This document shows, piece by piece, positions 13,234 through 26,800 of a stretch of 64,000 nt of DNA (position 1 is its first letter; each line of letters starts with the position of its first letter). The notes below the pieces were generated by a model. The model had not been told where the DNA came from. It did not search any database and saw only the letters and a list, made by a program, of their open reading frames with translations. Source of the stretch: Nymphaea colorata (Eukaryota > Streptophyta > Magnoliopsida > Nymphaeales > Nymphaeaceae); contig NC_045144.1 of the NCBI RefSeq assembly GCF_008831285.2, positions 5,480,575 through 5,544,574 on the forward strand, written 5' to 3'. The position numbers and the translations under genes were made by a program.

Positions 13234-14835
13234 GTCTGAAATGAGGATGCGGTACATTTATCATGGCAGTTTACTTTTCATGATAGTATTCATGTTTGTA
13301 GAGGTGATTTTCGAGGATACCTTGTAAATGGTACTGAATTTTTGGAGCATGGAATATATCAACTTATCTTGAGATTCTTATTGGTAATTTTGCCTGTTTC
13401 TTGTTTCCTGCATATTGTTTTTTTTTTTGCTTTTTGTTTTTTTTTGGTATGTTTCTTAGGTTCCATGATATCTCTTCTATATTCCCATGTTTTTAGGTGA
13501 AATATTTGGTGGAATTAATGTTGGAAGTAAGGAGAATGATTCTGAAATCCTAATGCTTGCGCTGCAGAGGTGTTGTTCATGTTCTTGCCATGCAAGTCAT
13601 AGGATCTGTTGCTGTAATGATAAAGAAGGCCATACATCTGTTCCACAGATATTGTCCACAATCAGAGGGCCATGGGCTTTAGCATATTGGCAGGTATTCA
13701 TTGCTGGGACAAAACTTGGTTGTGAATCTGAAAAAACTTTTTAAGAGATTTCATATCTGAATAGCTGCTTGTAATGCTGTGCAGGTGAAATCAAGAACAT
13801 TGTGGTACGGTCGGGATGCATTTGGTCGGCGAAGTCTTCTCATTCATTGGCCCAATACAGAGGACTCACGATTTATTATCTCTTCTGTTGCGCCACCACT
13901 AGTTCTACAGTTTAATGGTAGGCACCATATAATCTATAAAAGAACATGAAGAAAAAGATTATTTACTCTCTTCAGCTTCATATAGGAGAAGAAACAAGTG
14001 CAGTGCAGTGGTCGCGCACTTTTTTATGAATTACTTGTAACGTTGCTGGCATAAGTGGTTGACAGTTGAAAATGAAATTCAAGTAGTTTCCTTATAACTT
14101 TACTTACAATTGTACTCATTCATGATCACAATTTCAAATGGCAGATCAAATTGATCAGAGTGGTACTGAGTTTCAGGGTTGCAGTGTACCGCTTGGCAAT
14201 GTTAAGGTTCATTCGATCCCAGGAGAAAATCTATTAGATGCTTCTTGTTACTGGGAAGAGCTCTCTTGTGGTATCTACAGTGTCGATTTTGATATTCATA
14301 AGCATAATAGTCAGTGTAATAAGCAAGGCAGGGTGGGTACAGTTACTAAACATGAGTGGACTGATGCCCGATAAAAAGGTTGATTGCATGGAATAGATCC
14401 TTTGTAGAACCAAAGAATGATAATCTTTGTCATCAGTGTTATCCAATGCAGAGAGGATGTAACATCTCAAGCTTAATGCTTGAAGAGAAACCACCTTCAA
14501 ATGTCGCTTGCGTTAATGATCCCATACTGACACAGTTGAACTGCCACCGTAGTGTTACTTATGGTAGTGAATTGCATGGTGAAGCAGATTGCAGTAATAA
14601 GTTTGATTCTGATATCAACTGCATAAACCAACCAAAAACAGTTTCACTGCTTAATGGTGTGCTTCTTTTCCTATCTTCCAGTTCAATTTATCCTATTTGA
14701 GGAATGCATGCCAGAAATGCTTGTTTTGCTTCTGATGTTTCTCTTGCATTTGCAGTTTCATTGTCAGCAAAATATTTGCTTAACGCACTCAAAGAATCTG
14801 TATCAAGACGTACTTCTAAAGATTATATATTTCAG
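9746..14835 (+). CDS. ASNSD1: Exons 1-7: glutaminase (Ntn amidotransferase) half of the ASNSD1-like protein
   Basis: These exons encode residues 1-458. The hallmark residues of a class II glutaminase are present: N-terminal Cys after the initiator Met, [42 protein letters not shown], and [14 protein letters not shown]. Exon 4 encodes an unusual Cys/His cluster ([15 protein letters not shown], about residues 175-189) between the EIFGG and GPWA motifs, possibly a lineage-specific insert. Exon 6 is long and poorly conserved in its second half. The reading frame breaks at about 14368-14371, residue ~336. Confidence 0.85.
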
Positions 14836-17800
14836 GTTCAAAATCAAATAACTTTCCTTTGTTTAGGCGTTGGGTTTTGTATTTTGTTGCATGAAATCAA
14901 GATGATTTTAAGGGTAATTGGGTTATCAAACTGCTGCTTGCTTTCTTGTCACTACTTCACTCCAGTTGCATTATCAGTATCCGCTGTACTTAACTTTTTT
15001 ATTAGAATATCAAAAGCTTAGTTGTTAAGGCGTGGACTATTCCACGCCTAAGCATGAGTCCACACCCGTCGCCTAGGTCCATCACTTAGGCGACATGTGT
15101 TAGACTGGCACCTATGCTAGCGCCTAGGCTGGACTAGGCACTAGCACGCCTAGTCCATGGGAAGGTGAAAAGTCACCTTCCCTTCAAATTAAGTCCTGTA
15201 AATTTATTATACACTGTTATACCATATATACTTATATTGTATGCAGTTATATTATATAATTGCCAGCCTTCTTACCCATGTTAAAACCTAGGTTTATGGT
15301 AAAACGACCACCAGTTTCTCTTATTTAGTGCATGCCTAGTAATCAGAGAAATACGTGCAGACCTCACTTTTGCAACCTGAATACAAATTTATTTTCTCAT
15401 TTGTGAGGGTGTTTTGTGTTTTATATGTATATTATATATTTCATATGTACAATCTGTTGTAAACTTATAATGCATATTATATGTACTGATTTGATATGAC
15501 TTTCGTTTGAAATGATTCAAATGAAATAGTCTATAAGAAATGCAAGCATTGTCCAGTATGTAAACAAGGATGACGTGTTTTTTTTCGTGTATCAAACTAA
15601 GGCATCAGCTAGAACAGAACGGCACAGTTTTCCTGTATGTAAACAAGCTGCAAATGTACTGTTATTCTGTCATGTAAACAAGAACAGAACAATTTTTTCA
15701 CGTTTTACTTTTTGGCTTTACTTACAAAGTATAATCATTCAATTAGAACAGAACAGAACAGTTTTTCAAGTTTTATTTGGAATAGAAGCTTACAGTTGAC
15801 GTAATGGATAACATAACTAAAAAACCCAAAAAGAAAAGGTCACTTTTTTTGCCTAGGCGCCTAGTCCCGTCTAGGCGCGCCTAGTCCCGCCTAGGTGCCT
15901 TGACAACTAAGATCAAAAGATGTCCTTTTGAGTGTTCGTGCGGTTCCTCAATTTGTTCTCTAATATGTCAGTAATTTTATTACTAGTTTATATTAGTAGG
16001 ACATGCATAGTTGATCAACTTAGTAGACTTATATGGCTAGATATATACTTAATAGGAAACTATCTCAATAGTAATGAATATGTCAATATCTAGCAAAGAC
16101 AAAGGGTATTGAACACTGAAAGCATGGATCTTATGGTCAGTTGGTTTTTCCATATAAATAAGTTCCTAAAATTAGAGGGATTAATTTTCATAAAATATTG
16201 TCCACCAATGTCTAAAATGCTGCTTTATCCTCAATTGGATAGATCAGGATGTTGGTGACGCTTAAAAAAGACTTTTACTTTACTAAGGACTATACTTTGG
16301 GTTTCAGAAGTTAAAATGTGAATTGAACAGAGTGAGGAGTTTGGATGGGAGGTGGATGCGTTATCAGTTTTTTCTTTTCTTCTGTTAACTCATATTATAG
16401 TGAGTCGAAGTTTTGGTTACTGTATAGATGAGGCATATGGCTCCATGCTTCAAAACGAAGTGATTTGGAGAAAGCAATTTACTGTAAAAAGTTTATGCAT
16501 CAATATCTGCTTTGTTGTAGTGCTTTATGGGAATTTAATTCATCTTTTGAATCAATATGCAAAAAAGTGCTGTTAACCACATTGGTCTCAAACTATAGTG
16601 CTATCTAGAAAAAAACATTTTGATTTGTTCAAGTTTGCAACTGTTGGAGAAAAAGAATATCTGACTCAAATTTTAAGATTTCATTTGTTAGCAATATTGG
16701 TTTTCATATTGCAGTTTGTGCGAGTGAGCATGATGTTCTTGAAAACAAAAAATGTGCTTCAAGGCTGTGCTCCTTCTTAAGGTGACACACATACTTTTAA
16801 GCAAGAAGCACATTGTTCGTAGCTGAAAGATTTCTAAAGAAGTCATAAAACAATATTCTGTCATAATGAATACAAATATAATATTTAGCCTAATATGGAT
16901 ATTGTATCATAATCAATAAAAAAGTCAAGCACCATAACAATTACTGTACAAATTAAATTATAAAAAAAAATCTTAAATCCTTTCTCTTATTTATGTCAAT
17001 CATATGATGAACAGATAGAAGGGCAAAATTCTTTATCAAATAGTGTAAACAATTATGAACTTTAGAAACCTAGAAATATGTAAGAGGAAATTTCTTTTGG
17101 TGTTCATCGGTATTTCTGTAAAACATATAACAGCGATGTTCATGCGAGGAAGATGCACAGTATGGAAGTTATAATTGTGTCATCTATTGTTCTCAAAGTG
17201 TTGTGAAAGCATGGTATGGCTTCTTTTTTTGAACGAGTAAAAAATGCTAAGTTTGTTGTACACATTGATTTGAATTTGAAGCATAGAGGTGTAAAAATCC
17301 GGCCAAAATGATTCAAGAAGCCACTACAAAAGGCTTGTTCACAATTACAACAAGCGAGGCTCGAAGACCTTCTCCCAAATGGAAAGAGGCAAACAAGTAA
17401 AAATAAATATATAGTTTATTAGCTTGCAAGAGCAGGTAATTGATCTCTTGTATATGCAAAAGGGGACCCGGACTAGCTGTTGGACAAATCCCAAAAGTTC
17501 GGAATCGTCAACAGCCAATCCAGCTGGGTCAAGGTCCATTTTTTTATCAGAACTAGAAGGCATAAAGGGGCTGTTTGGATGACGTTGCCAATTCATCCAA
17601 AACGGTGTTTCACAGACAAGACATTGTTCTGCCTCTGAAACAAGGTTTAGCTCATGTTTGGGTGACATGAAATTGGGTCTATGGAAATCCCATTTTCACA
17701 AAACCATTTTTTATCTAAGTCACATGGGTGCACTAAATATGGTGGCGCACTGCGTCAACTCCGGTGCAGGTGCAGGTGTGGCTCGATAGGGCACCCGATT

Positions 17801-20800
17801 CGGTTTGTGCGGCCCGACATGGCACCCGACTCCGTCAAACCGAATCAGGTGCTATTGACCTCACCCATTCTTCTTTTCTCGTGTTTTTTTTTTAAATTTT
17901 TTTCCTTCTCTTATCTTTCTCTCTTCTTTTTTCCTTTTTCTCTCTCTCCTCTCCTATTTTATTTAATAAAACTTTGAATTTTGTATGAGATTAAGGTAAC
18001 CTCTCCTATTATATATATATGCTCTCGCCGCACTCGCACTGACTTTTTTATTTTTTTTGGGAACATGCCACACCAGCATCTTCACCAGCACCCACACCCA
18101 TTTGACATAGTTTTCTATATGGTGAGTGAAAACCCTGGGCTTGGGGTGGGGTTTTCACCCCAAGTGTCTTTGTGTGTGAGCTCGCCTGAATGCACGACTG
18201 AAGCTATTCCTGGAGGTCGTCCTCATGTGCTATTCTTATGAAATTCTACCTCTGGCAACTTTGCGGCATTTTTCTCGATCGTGTTTTGTTAATCTCTTTC
18301 TCTAGATTTTGACTATCATCTTCAAAGCGATAAAGGTTTGGCAGTCTACGAAGAAACTTAGGGGATTCCATTATCATCTTTAAAGGGAAGGATGTTGGAT
18401 TCCTAGAGTCACTCTTTCAACTGGATCTTCCATGCTTTCATTTTTTTTGCCCTAATTGTTTCAGATGTCTAGAATGCTGGTGGAATTGTTTTGGCAGTTA
18501 GGGGAGTTACAGAGAAAATTAGGGGATTCTGCTGAAGGATGGTGGGTGAACATTTGGTATGAGGGCGTTACTTGATAGTATAAAGAAACAAAAAAGGAGA
18601 GAAGGGAAGAGACGTGGTCTTTTGGTGCAAACTTTGTCAGGAATAAAGTATCTCTAAATGCAACTCCGCAGAAAGAGAGTCCATCATATGCATAGTTTGT
18701 TTCTCTTGTTCCTTACATTTTATATGGTCAATGCTTCTAGAACTTTTGGAAATTTGTAGCAAAGTCAATGCTAACATCTTGATTTCATGCTTGCTAGCAT
18801 TTGTCTAAATGCTGTTCTATTGCTGATCATTTTTTGTTTGGTGAACCTCCTTTCCATTTTATGGATGGAGAGATTTTTCACTGTGAATGCTGCAAGTGAA
18901 GAATACCAGTTTCTTGTATTTTTATTTCCTCCTGATTTTTGTAGGGGCAATCTAACAGAATTTTATCTGCATTATTCTTGGATAAGCAAATGTTCACAAA
19001 CTAGGATAACTACTTGCGATCATGTATCTTTCACAAATGCTTCCATCTGAACCTTTCTTGTGTTGGATTTTGTAATGTTTCCAATTTTTGTTGTCATCAA
19101 ATTCTTTATTCGCCTGACGCAGTCTCCTTGCTGGTTTTGGAAACGTTTGGTTTTTCTGTGGATTATGATTTTCTTCTTATTTGCTGTTGATATTTATTTA
19201 ACCAGTTGCTTTTTGCAGCTTTTGCTTATATTTTGAGCTAAGCTCCCTTTGTGGCTTTTGGCGTTAAGCTCCATTATTTTCTTCACTTAATGTAATATTG
19301 GTATGGTGGTTAGGCATATGTTCTTATGAAATGTGAGATCAACTTAGTTCAAAGTTCATACAGGTTTGTCTATGATACTGAATTAGGGAGACATTGTTTG
19401 TTGTAATGGTTCAGATGACATTAGTTTCAAAGACATCATTTTTAAAGGCATCATCCAAACACTACCAAAAAATTAACATACAAAAAGAACTAAAATGGTA
19501 AAAAGGAAAAGAAAATACACACAGACCCACATATATATTCACACCCTTCCTCAAAGGCTCAAACTCATGGTCTATGAAGCCTGAATGTTCGCTGACAAGG
19601 ACATGAAATTATGTAACAATGCACTTTGGTGAACTTTCAGTCATCACACCATACGTTTGAGGGTGGGTGTTAATTTATATAAAACTTTTGAGGGTGGGTG
19701 TTAATTTATATAAAACTATGTATCTATTTACATTAATATGTGAGTGATTGTGTGTGCACTCTATGGGTTTATTGGTATATAGTATATACATAAATGCGTG
19801 TAATAATATTTCTTAGTCCCTTACCTGTTTCCTATGATTGTTCCAAGTGCCTTTGAGCATTTCTCTTGTTGAGCCTCAGTGCTTTGGGTCAGTTATGTTA
19901 TATTGTACTGTATAGTTCTTGGTTTTTTGGTTTATACATTTCAGGGTGGTGTTCTTTTTCAGTGTGTCTTCATGCTCATATAGTTATAGTTCCTGTTACA
20001 ATTCATATACGACTATGATGGAAAACTGTGATTATGTTGATGATTTATATTCATTATTCTGTCTTTCTCTTTTAATTAGGTTCGTATTTAGGTTTTCCTT
20101 TAGGATTTTAGTTCTAAAAATTAGGCTTAGAAATTTAGCATATGACATTTTGGAAATTCTAATATTTTTTTTGCTCTACAATAGTGAAACTCATTGTTTA
20201 TTTGCTTGCAAGTTTTCCTTTTCTTTATGATATATAACTTTTAAACTTTAATTATGTCATCACACTTTTTTATTTGTTTTATTGTTATCAGTTGATGATT
20301 ATTGGTTTTCATTGAGGGTCGCTTCAGCTTTATACTTAATTTTAAGAATTAGTATTGTATTTGACTTTTCCCTTTTTGGGAAAACTGCTGAGCGTGCCTA
20401 GTCCTGCCTAATACGACCTAGGCTTTAGGATCATCTAACTACCTAGGTTGCACCTAATGCTTTTGACAGAATATCCAATAACATAACATATTAATTATTA
20501 TATTTCAGTATTAGCAGTGGAGCTCTAAAGTTTGTGAAAATGGTGAAAGTAGAAGAGTTAATCCTTTTTAGTACTAATCGTATCCTGTGGGAATATGCTT
20601 TCAGGAAAATTTGCTTGCAAGAAGCCATCTTGTCCCTGTAGCAGTTCTTTTTTCTGGTGGATTGGACTCCATGATATTGGCAGCTCTACTGGACCAATGT
20701 TTGGAACCATCTTGTAAGTCTGGATGCTTATGACCGTATCATAGTCGAGTACAATGCTTAGAGACTAGAGTCTTTCTGAATATTAATCTTATGGCCTTTG

Positions 20801-23800
20801 TGTAGGCTATGTCAATTATGTAAACTTTTTTAACTTTCGTCTCTTTTATCAGGAAAGCAATTTATTTCAGTTGTACGAAATACATAATAAGTCGTATTGT
20901 TAGCTCAGATATTTGAAGATTTTCTCTGTATTATGATTTCTTTTTGCTTTAAAGTTAGTGATAGCCAGGTACCACATTTATTCATTTTGTCAGAATCATG
21001 TTTATGTTTTGACTACTGGCAGATGAAATTGATTTGCTAAATGTGAGCTTTGATGGTCACTCTGCACCGGATAGAGTCTCTGCAAGGGAAGGCATCAGGG
21101 AACTTCAAAGAATCGCTCCTTGCAGGAGGTACTTTGGGATAATCTGCTAGCACATCTCTATATGCTTGCATTACAAGCCTGTCTTTAGCATTACTGTACC
21201 GTTTATGGGTGTCATGTTGAACAAAATTTCCTGAAGTGCATTTGATGACATAGTAAATTAGAACTTCTTGTGTGCACAAAATTTTATTAGTTTGTGAATA
21301 TGAATAATGATAAAATCATTTACGGTACATATCATGATATATATTTTTCTGATTTCTTTATGCATGGTTGTCTATGACTGTATATTTATGTATATATATG
21401 TATTTTGTATTATATCGAGTATAGCTTATTCAGAATGACACAAAACGAATGTAGATGACCTAGTTCTAGTCATTTAGGTGTCAAAATGGTTTTTTGAAAA
21501 AACTTGATTCTAAAATTGGGTCAGATTCTGACTTTGTTGGATGTCAGGACAGTCGTAGATCCACTTTGGGCTACGTATATCTGTTGAATGGATGAGCTAT
21601 ATCATAGAAAAGTGTCAAGCAGAAACTGGTAGCTACTTCAAACATGGTTGCAGAGTTCATAACATGTTGTGAGACACCCAATCATGTTTTATGACTGCAG
21701 AATTTGGTCACCGGATTGTGCATTGTGAGTGGTGTTGGTAGACCACTAAAGTTATTTTGTGACAATAATTCAGCAATGTCATATTTTAATAACAGTCAGA
21801 GTTCATCAAAGTCGAAGCATATTGACATGTGTCTAACTGAGGAGATTTGTCATTTTTAAATTCAAACATGTAATTTTCACCTTTTTTGTTTCCCAACATT
21901 GACTGGCATTTTGTTTTCCTTGAAAGCAACTCTGCATTTGTATTGATTTTGGCCAGTGTGTATACATAGATATGATTGGACCCTCTCTCTCAAAAATTGC
22001 ATATGATATACATATTTATGTGTATATGTATATGTATGCATTAATAATCGCTGATATACCAGTTTTTTCTTGCCAGTCTTCTCTCAAGCAATTTTTTTCA
22101 GAAAAAATCTCGACAAAGTCTTTTCTGAAACTGAAAGGATATAGAGATTGATAAGATCTAGTTAGGCTGCCCGGCCTTGGCCTGGAGCAAGGTATCATTT
22201 TTGTTCTTCAATTTACATTCTAAATCGTTGTTAGATGATGGATGAACTGTGATCTTATGTAAGGTGCAAAAGTTTATCAAGTTTTGGATTTGGAAAATAA
22301 ATTTGTTGAAGTTAGTCAAGCATAAAGTTGTAAAACATGGAAACCATGATTTAAATGGACTTCAGTAAGAGGATTTATTCTACTAAATCTCAATGCATAA
22401 TGTCTTTGAAAAAGTCCAGTTTTTAGTGTGGTTTTGGTTATATGACAGTTAAATTTTCAGAAGTTGCCTTAAATTGAATAATGTATAATGTAGGAATAAC
22501 TATGGAAAAGCGTTTCTGTTTTTTTTCATATTTGTATAATTCTCAAAGTAATGTGCTCTTGTTACATATATGAAACTTTTTTATTTTTTTAATTTTAAAA
22601 ATATTCTTATTATTTGTTTAAGTCTCATATCATTCTTAAATTAGAGGCAAAGCTGCCTTGCAGATCAGTTTGTCATTTTGTTAAGGTTTCCTACTTTCAG
22701 AAAGTGGTTTTATCCGAAACAGTTAGATGTGAAACCTTTGGAAAACCTAATATGGAATCACTAACGAAGGAGGGCCATTGTGAAATTGTTTTCTCTCCTA
22801 ACCAATCAGCAATTTCCAGCATTAAATTTCTGGAATCAGGGGTGTTTTTGTTGATTTTATGAAAATCAGCTTTTGAATTGAATTGGAGAGCATAACGAAT
22901 TAACAAATCAGCTAAGTTACCCGGACGCTTCAATTTTGTTAACGCACCAGCGTCGACAGGATGCGGGTGCGGCCTGAATTCGCAACCAGCTGCAGTTAAG
23001 AAGAGTCGGGGCACTCAAACCGTGTACTGGAATTTTTTGTCCATTTTTTGATTTTCTTGATTTTGTTTCTTTAAAACCGATTTAGGGCATGATCGTGCCC
23101 CTTCCTTCTTGCTTCTCTCTGTCTTCTTCCGTCTTCTTCCTCTTGCATTGATGCACCGGTGACCGATGCTTTACATCCTTCCGCTGCCTTTGTTTTCGAC
23201 GGCTGGCGGCAGAGCTTGTTCTTCCTGCCCGCAAGAGCTTGTAGGATTTTTTTCGGCAGCCGCGCTTTCTCTGGTTCTTCAAATCCCATCTTACAGTCCC
23301 TTTCTTTGTTTTATTAATATATTGTGCATCGTATTGAGTTCGTTTTCACGTTTGTTCGTTTTTCATTAGATGTTAGTTTAAAATTTTTTAATGATGCATC
23401 TTAGTTTGGTCTATGCCATCTAAATGAGTGAATGTCTCATTTGACTGATTTTATTTGTTTTCTGTTTCTATTTTTTTGGTTTGTCATCAAGACTCAGCCA
23501 CTCAAGACTTATGAATGCTACTAAGCCTGCTATAATGCAATTTTTCTAAGTGTTCTGTTTTAAAACATTAAAATGATTAAGTCAGTTTTTTTTTTTTTTT
23601 GCTGCAGCCTGCACCGACTTTTACTGTTTTACAGTTTTACTTGTTTAGCATGTTCTTTTTACCTGTTTAGCGTTTCCTCTTTAACCATGGCGTGATTGTG
23701 TGTAATGCGGAATGGGTGGGCAGTAAGTAGAAGGGCTGAAGGGCTGGGGAGGAAGAAGGTTGGTGCTCATGGCATCCATTGTCGCTCAGCCTCACCAGTA

Positions 23801-26800
23801 TTACTTGATTAGTATTTTGATGATAATGTTTCTTCATTCTTGTGGGCAATATGAGAGATTCGATTTTTAACCATTTCTTTTTGTTTGGTTTTACTTTCTT
23901 CATAATAGTCTATCTGGAACTTAGATTCAGCACGTTTATTTTGTTTTGTGCATCAAATTTTGTAGTTGTTATGACATTTTAAGATTATTTTGTTTTGTAC
24001 AACACGGTTACAACTTATAAGTTATTAAACGTTGTTATATTTGAACTTTTTCATTTTGAAGTTAAACGTTATTATATTTGAACTTTTTCATTTTGAAGGT
24101 AAAAGATGGCAGTTTTCATTTTGTGTTTTATAGACAATTTTTGTCATATTATATATATATATATTATCATAAAAAACTATTTATAATAAAAAAAATTCCT
24201 CACCGCACTGCCGCACCTAAAATTTTTGAGATTTGCCGCTCCGGCACCCGCACCCGCACCTGCACCCTAAGTCACATGAATGCTTTGTTTTTGGTAATGC
24301 ACCCGCATCGACGTGATGCGAGTGCGACCTGGCTTCACACCCATACGGAATCAAGGTGAGTTGGGTACGGTCAGCTGCACCCGACCATTTTCGTCATATT
24401 TGGATGCGCACGTGACTCCGTTTGACGCGAGTCAAGTGTAGTCAAACCGCGTCATGGACATTTTTTGTCCATGTTTTTTGTTTTTTTTTTTAAATTTTTG
24501 TAAAACACGATTTAGGGCACGATCGTAAAAGTGCCGTTATCGCTCCTATCTATCTTCCTCCGTCTTCTCCCTCTCAAAGCACCGAAGCACCGGCGGCAGA
24601 GCTTTTTCGACGGCCGGCGACATAGCTTTTCTTCTGGCGACAGAGCTCGTTCCTCCGGCGACAGAGCATTTTTCCTCCGGCGACAGAGCTCGTTAATCTG
24701 TTAAAGCATAAACGAAAAAGGGGTTAGGGCTTTGACTCTTTTCAGTTGTAGCCCTCACCCCTGCTACCTTTGCTCGTGCCCTGCTGTGCAGCGTGCTCCT
24801 CCTTCCGGCCCTTCTTTGCTTCCATGTTGAGTCAATTTGTATGCACTTGAACATGTTTTCAATACATCATGACACTCCTTGATGCATTCAACCTCTGTTT
24901 GACATGGTTGACGCTGTGTCCTTGACTTTGTTGTTCTTTAATAATAACTTCCATTTTGTTCAACTGTGTTTTTTATAAGTCATCAGAGTTGGGATGAAGC
25001 TGTAGGAAATTTGGTTTCAAAATGCCTCATTTATCCTTGTCTGAATTTTGCTAACACAGAGGTGCATTTTGTGCATAACTTAATTTGACAATGTCCATAA
25101 GTTTTGCTTTGTTTATTTGATTGAGTCCCCTTAATCCTCATCCATGTGGCATAGGTACAACGTTCATTTTGTTATCTTTAAATGCTTGGCATATATTTCC
25201 TTGGAGTTCCTGCATCAAAAAAATCCTAGTAACTACTAAGCATCCATTCACAATTTTTTATCCTAACAAGACCTTGTATGAATGTCCTACTTTTGACCAT
25301 AAAATTGTTAATTTTGCTTTTCACAAGTTTCACTTAAAGACCTTCATTCTTAAATTTTCTGGACTAATTTCTTGTTTTATATGGAAAGTTTCTCTTTGCT
25401 TATGGGTGGTCCCTTAGATGTCATAGTACCTGCAAACTTTTATCCTCTTTTAAAAAGTTAATGAATTTCTGTAATACCAACATTCTCTCCTGCATATACC
25501 GAGGCTTTAATTTAACTTTTGGTTAATGCAGATGGCGTCTCGTGGAAATTGATGCTGATCTGTCAAAGCTGGATTCAGAGTCAAAGCATGTTATGTCACT
25601 GATTAGTCCAGCAAATACATACATGGTTAGTAGCTTCTGTTATGGAACCCAACTTGAATTCTAATAAGATTATGGTCTTATGTCCAAAATATCGCGATGT
25701 GCTTGGAATTATGTTGTGACTTATTTTGAGATTGTTTATATGCTATTAGAGTGAATAATGTTTCCTAGTTGATGAAAAACATGGATCCACATGAAACGAA
25801 GAAGGAAATTAAGCAATATGGGGTCTTCTCAAGTGGGCACTAGAACTGGAGGTTTAATGTTGTATTAGCAATATGAGGTCTTTTCAAGTGGTAGCGAAAC
25901 TGGAGATTTAATGTTGTAGTGATGTGAAGGAATAATACTAATAAAGAGAACTAAGCTGAGATAATAATTATGCAAACAGATGCATACAAAAAGGAAATAA
26001 AATAATTTGTTGCTATTACAAAGTCATATCTGAAGTCAATTAGAAGCGTTTGAAATGCATAATAGCAATTTAATCTCAATGCACACACTCAGACAGTCCA
26101 AATGGCAAGAGTAGTGGATATTTGTTCATCATTATTTGGATCATCACTGTTACGATACTATGATTGAACTGATCTTCCAGCTCTTCAATAAAACATGCAT
26201 ATCTACGCGAGGGTTATCCTTATCCACTGTAGAGCGCTAATGATGATTTTTTCCTCTTCTCTTCAAATTTATTTAGCAAGAAAAAACTACTTCAAGTTCT
26301 CATGCAGGATGAAGGATTGAAAAGTGTTTACCTTGCATATAAATAAAAAAAATTGATTCATTTCCTTTGTGGTGAGGATGAGAAATAGCTACACCTCCTT
26401 ATCAAATATTTGCTTTTGTCAGTAAAAGTTAAAAAAAAAAAAGAAAGAAAAGAAAGTGCAAGCTGCGAAGGCAGATTGGTAAATTGTGGCTAAACTTGCC
26501 CCTTTTCTTTTTGGAACTAAGGATGAGGCTTGACCACCAAACCTTGTCGGGACAACACCATGGGAAAACTCCAGCAACAGCATGGCAGGGTTGGGACTTC
26601 ATCCTGGGTCTTCAACCTGATGCCCTTTACATTCCTCTTTTATCACCTGCTCACCACCTGCAGTGATTGGTGAGACTTGCATTTTGAAAACTGAAACAAA
26701 GAATATAGTAACAGAATGTCTTGACAATAGTAGGCTGGATCATCTTATTTTAGAGTTTTTGGAATTTGGTGTTAGAAATTACTGTGAAGTATGACTCTTT

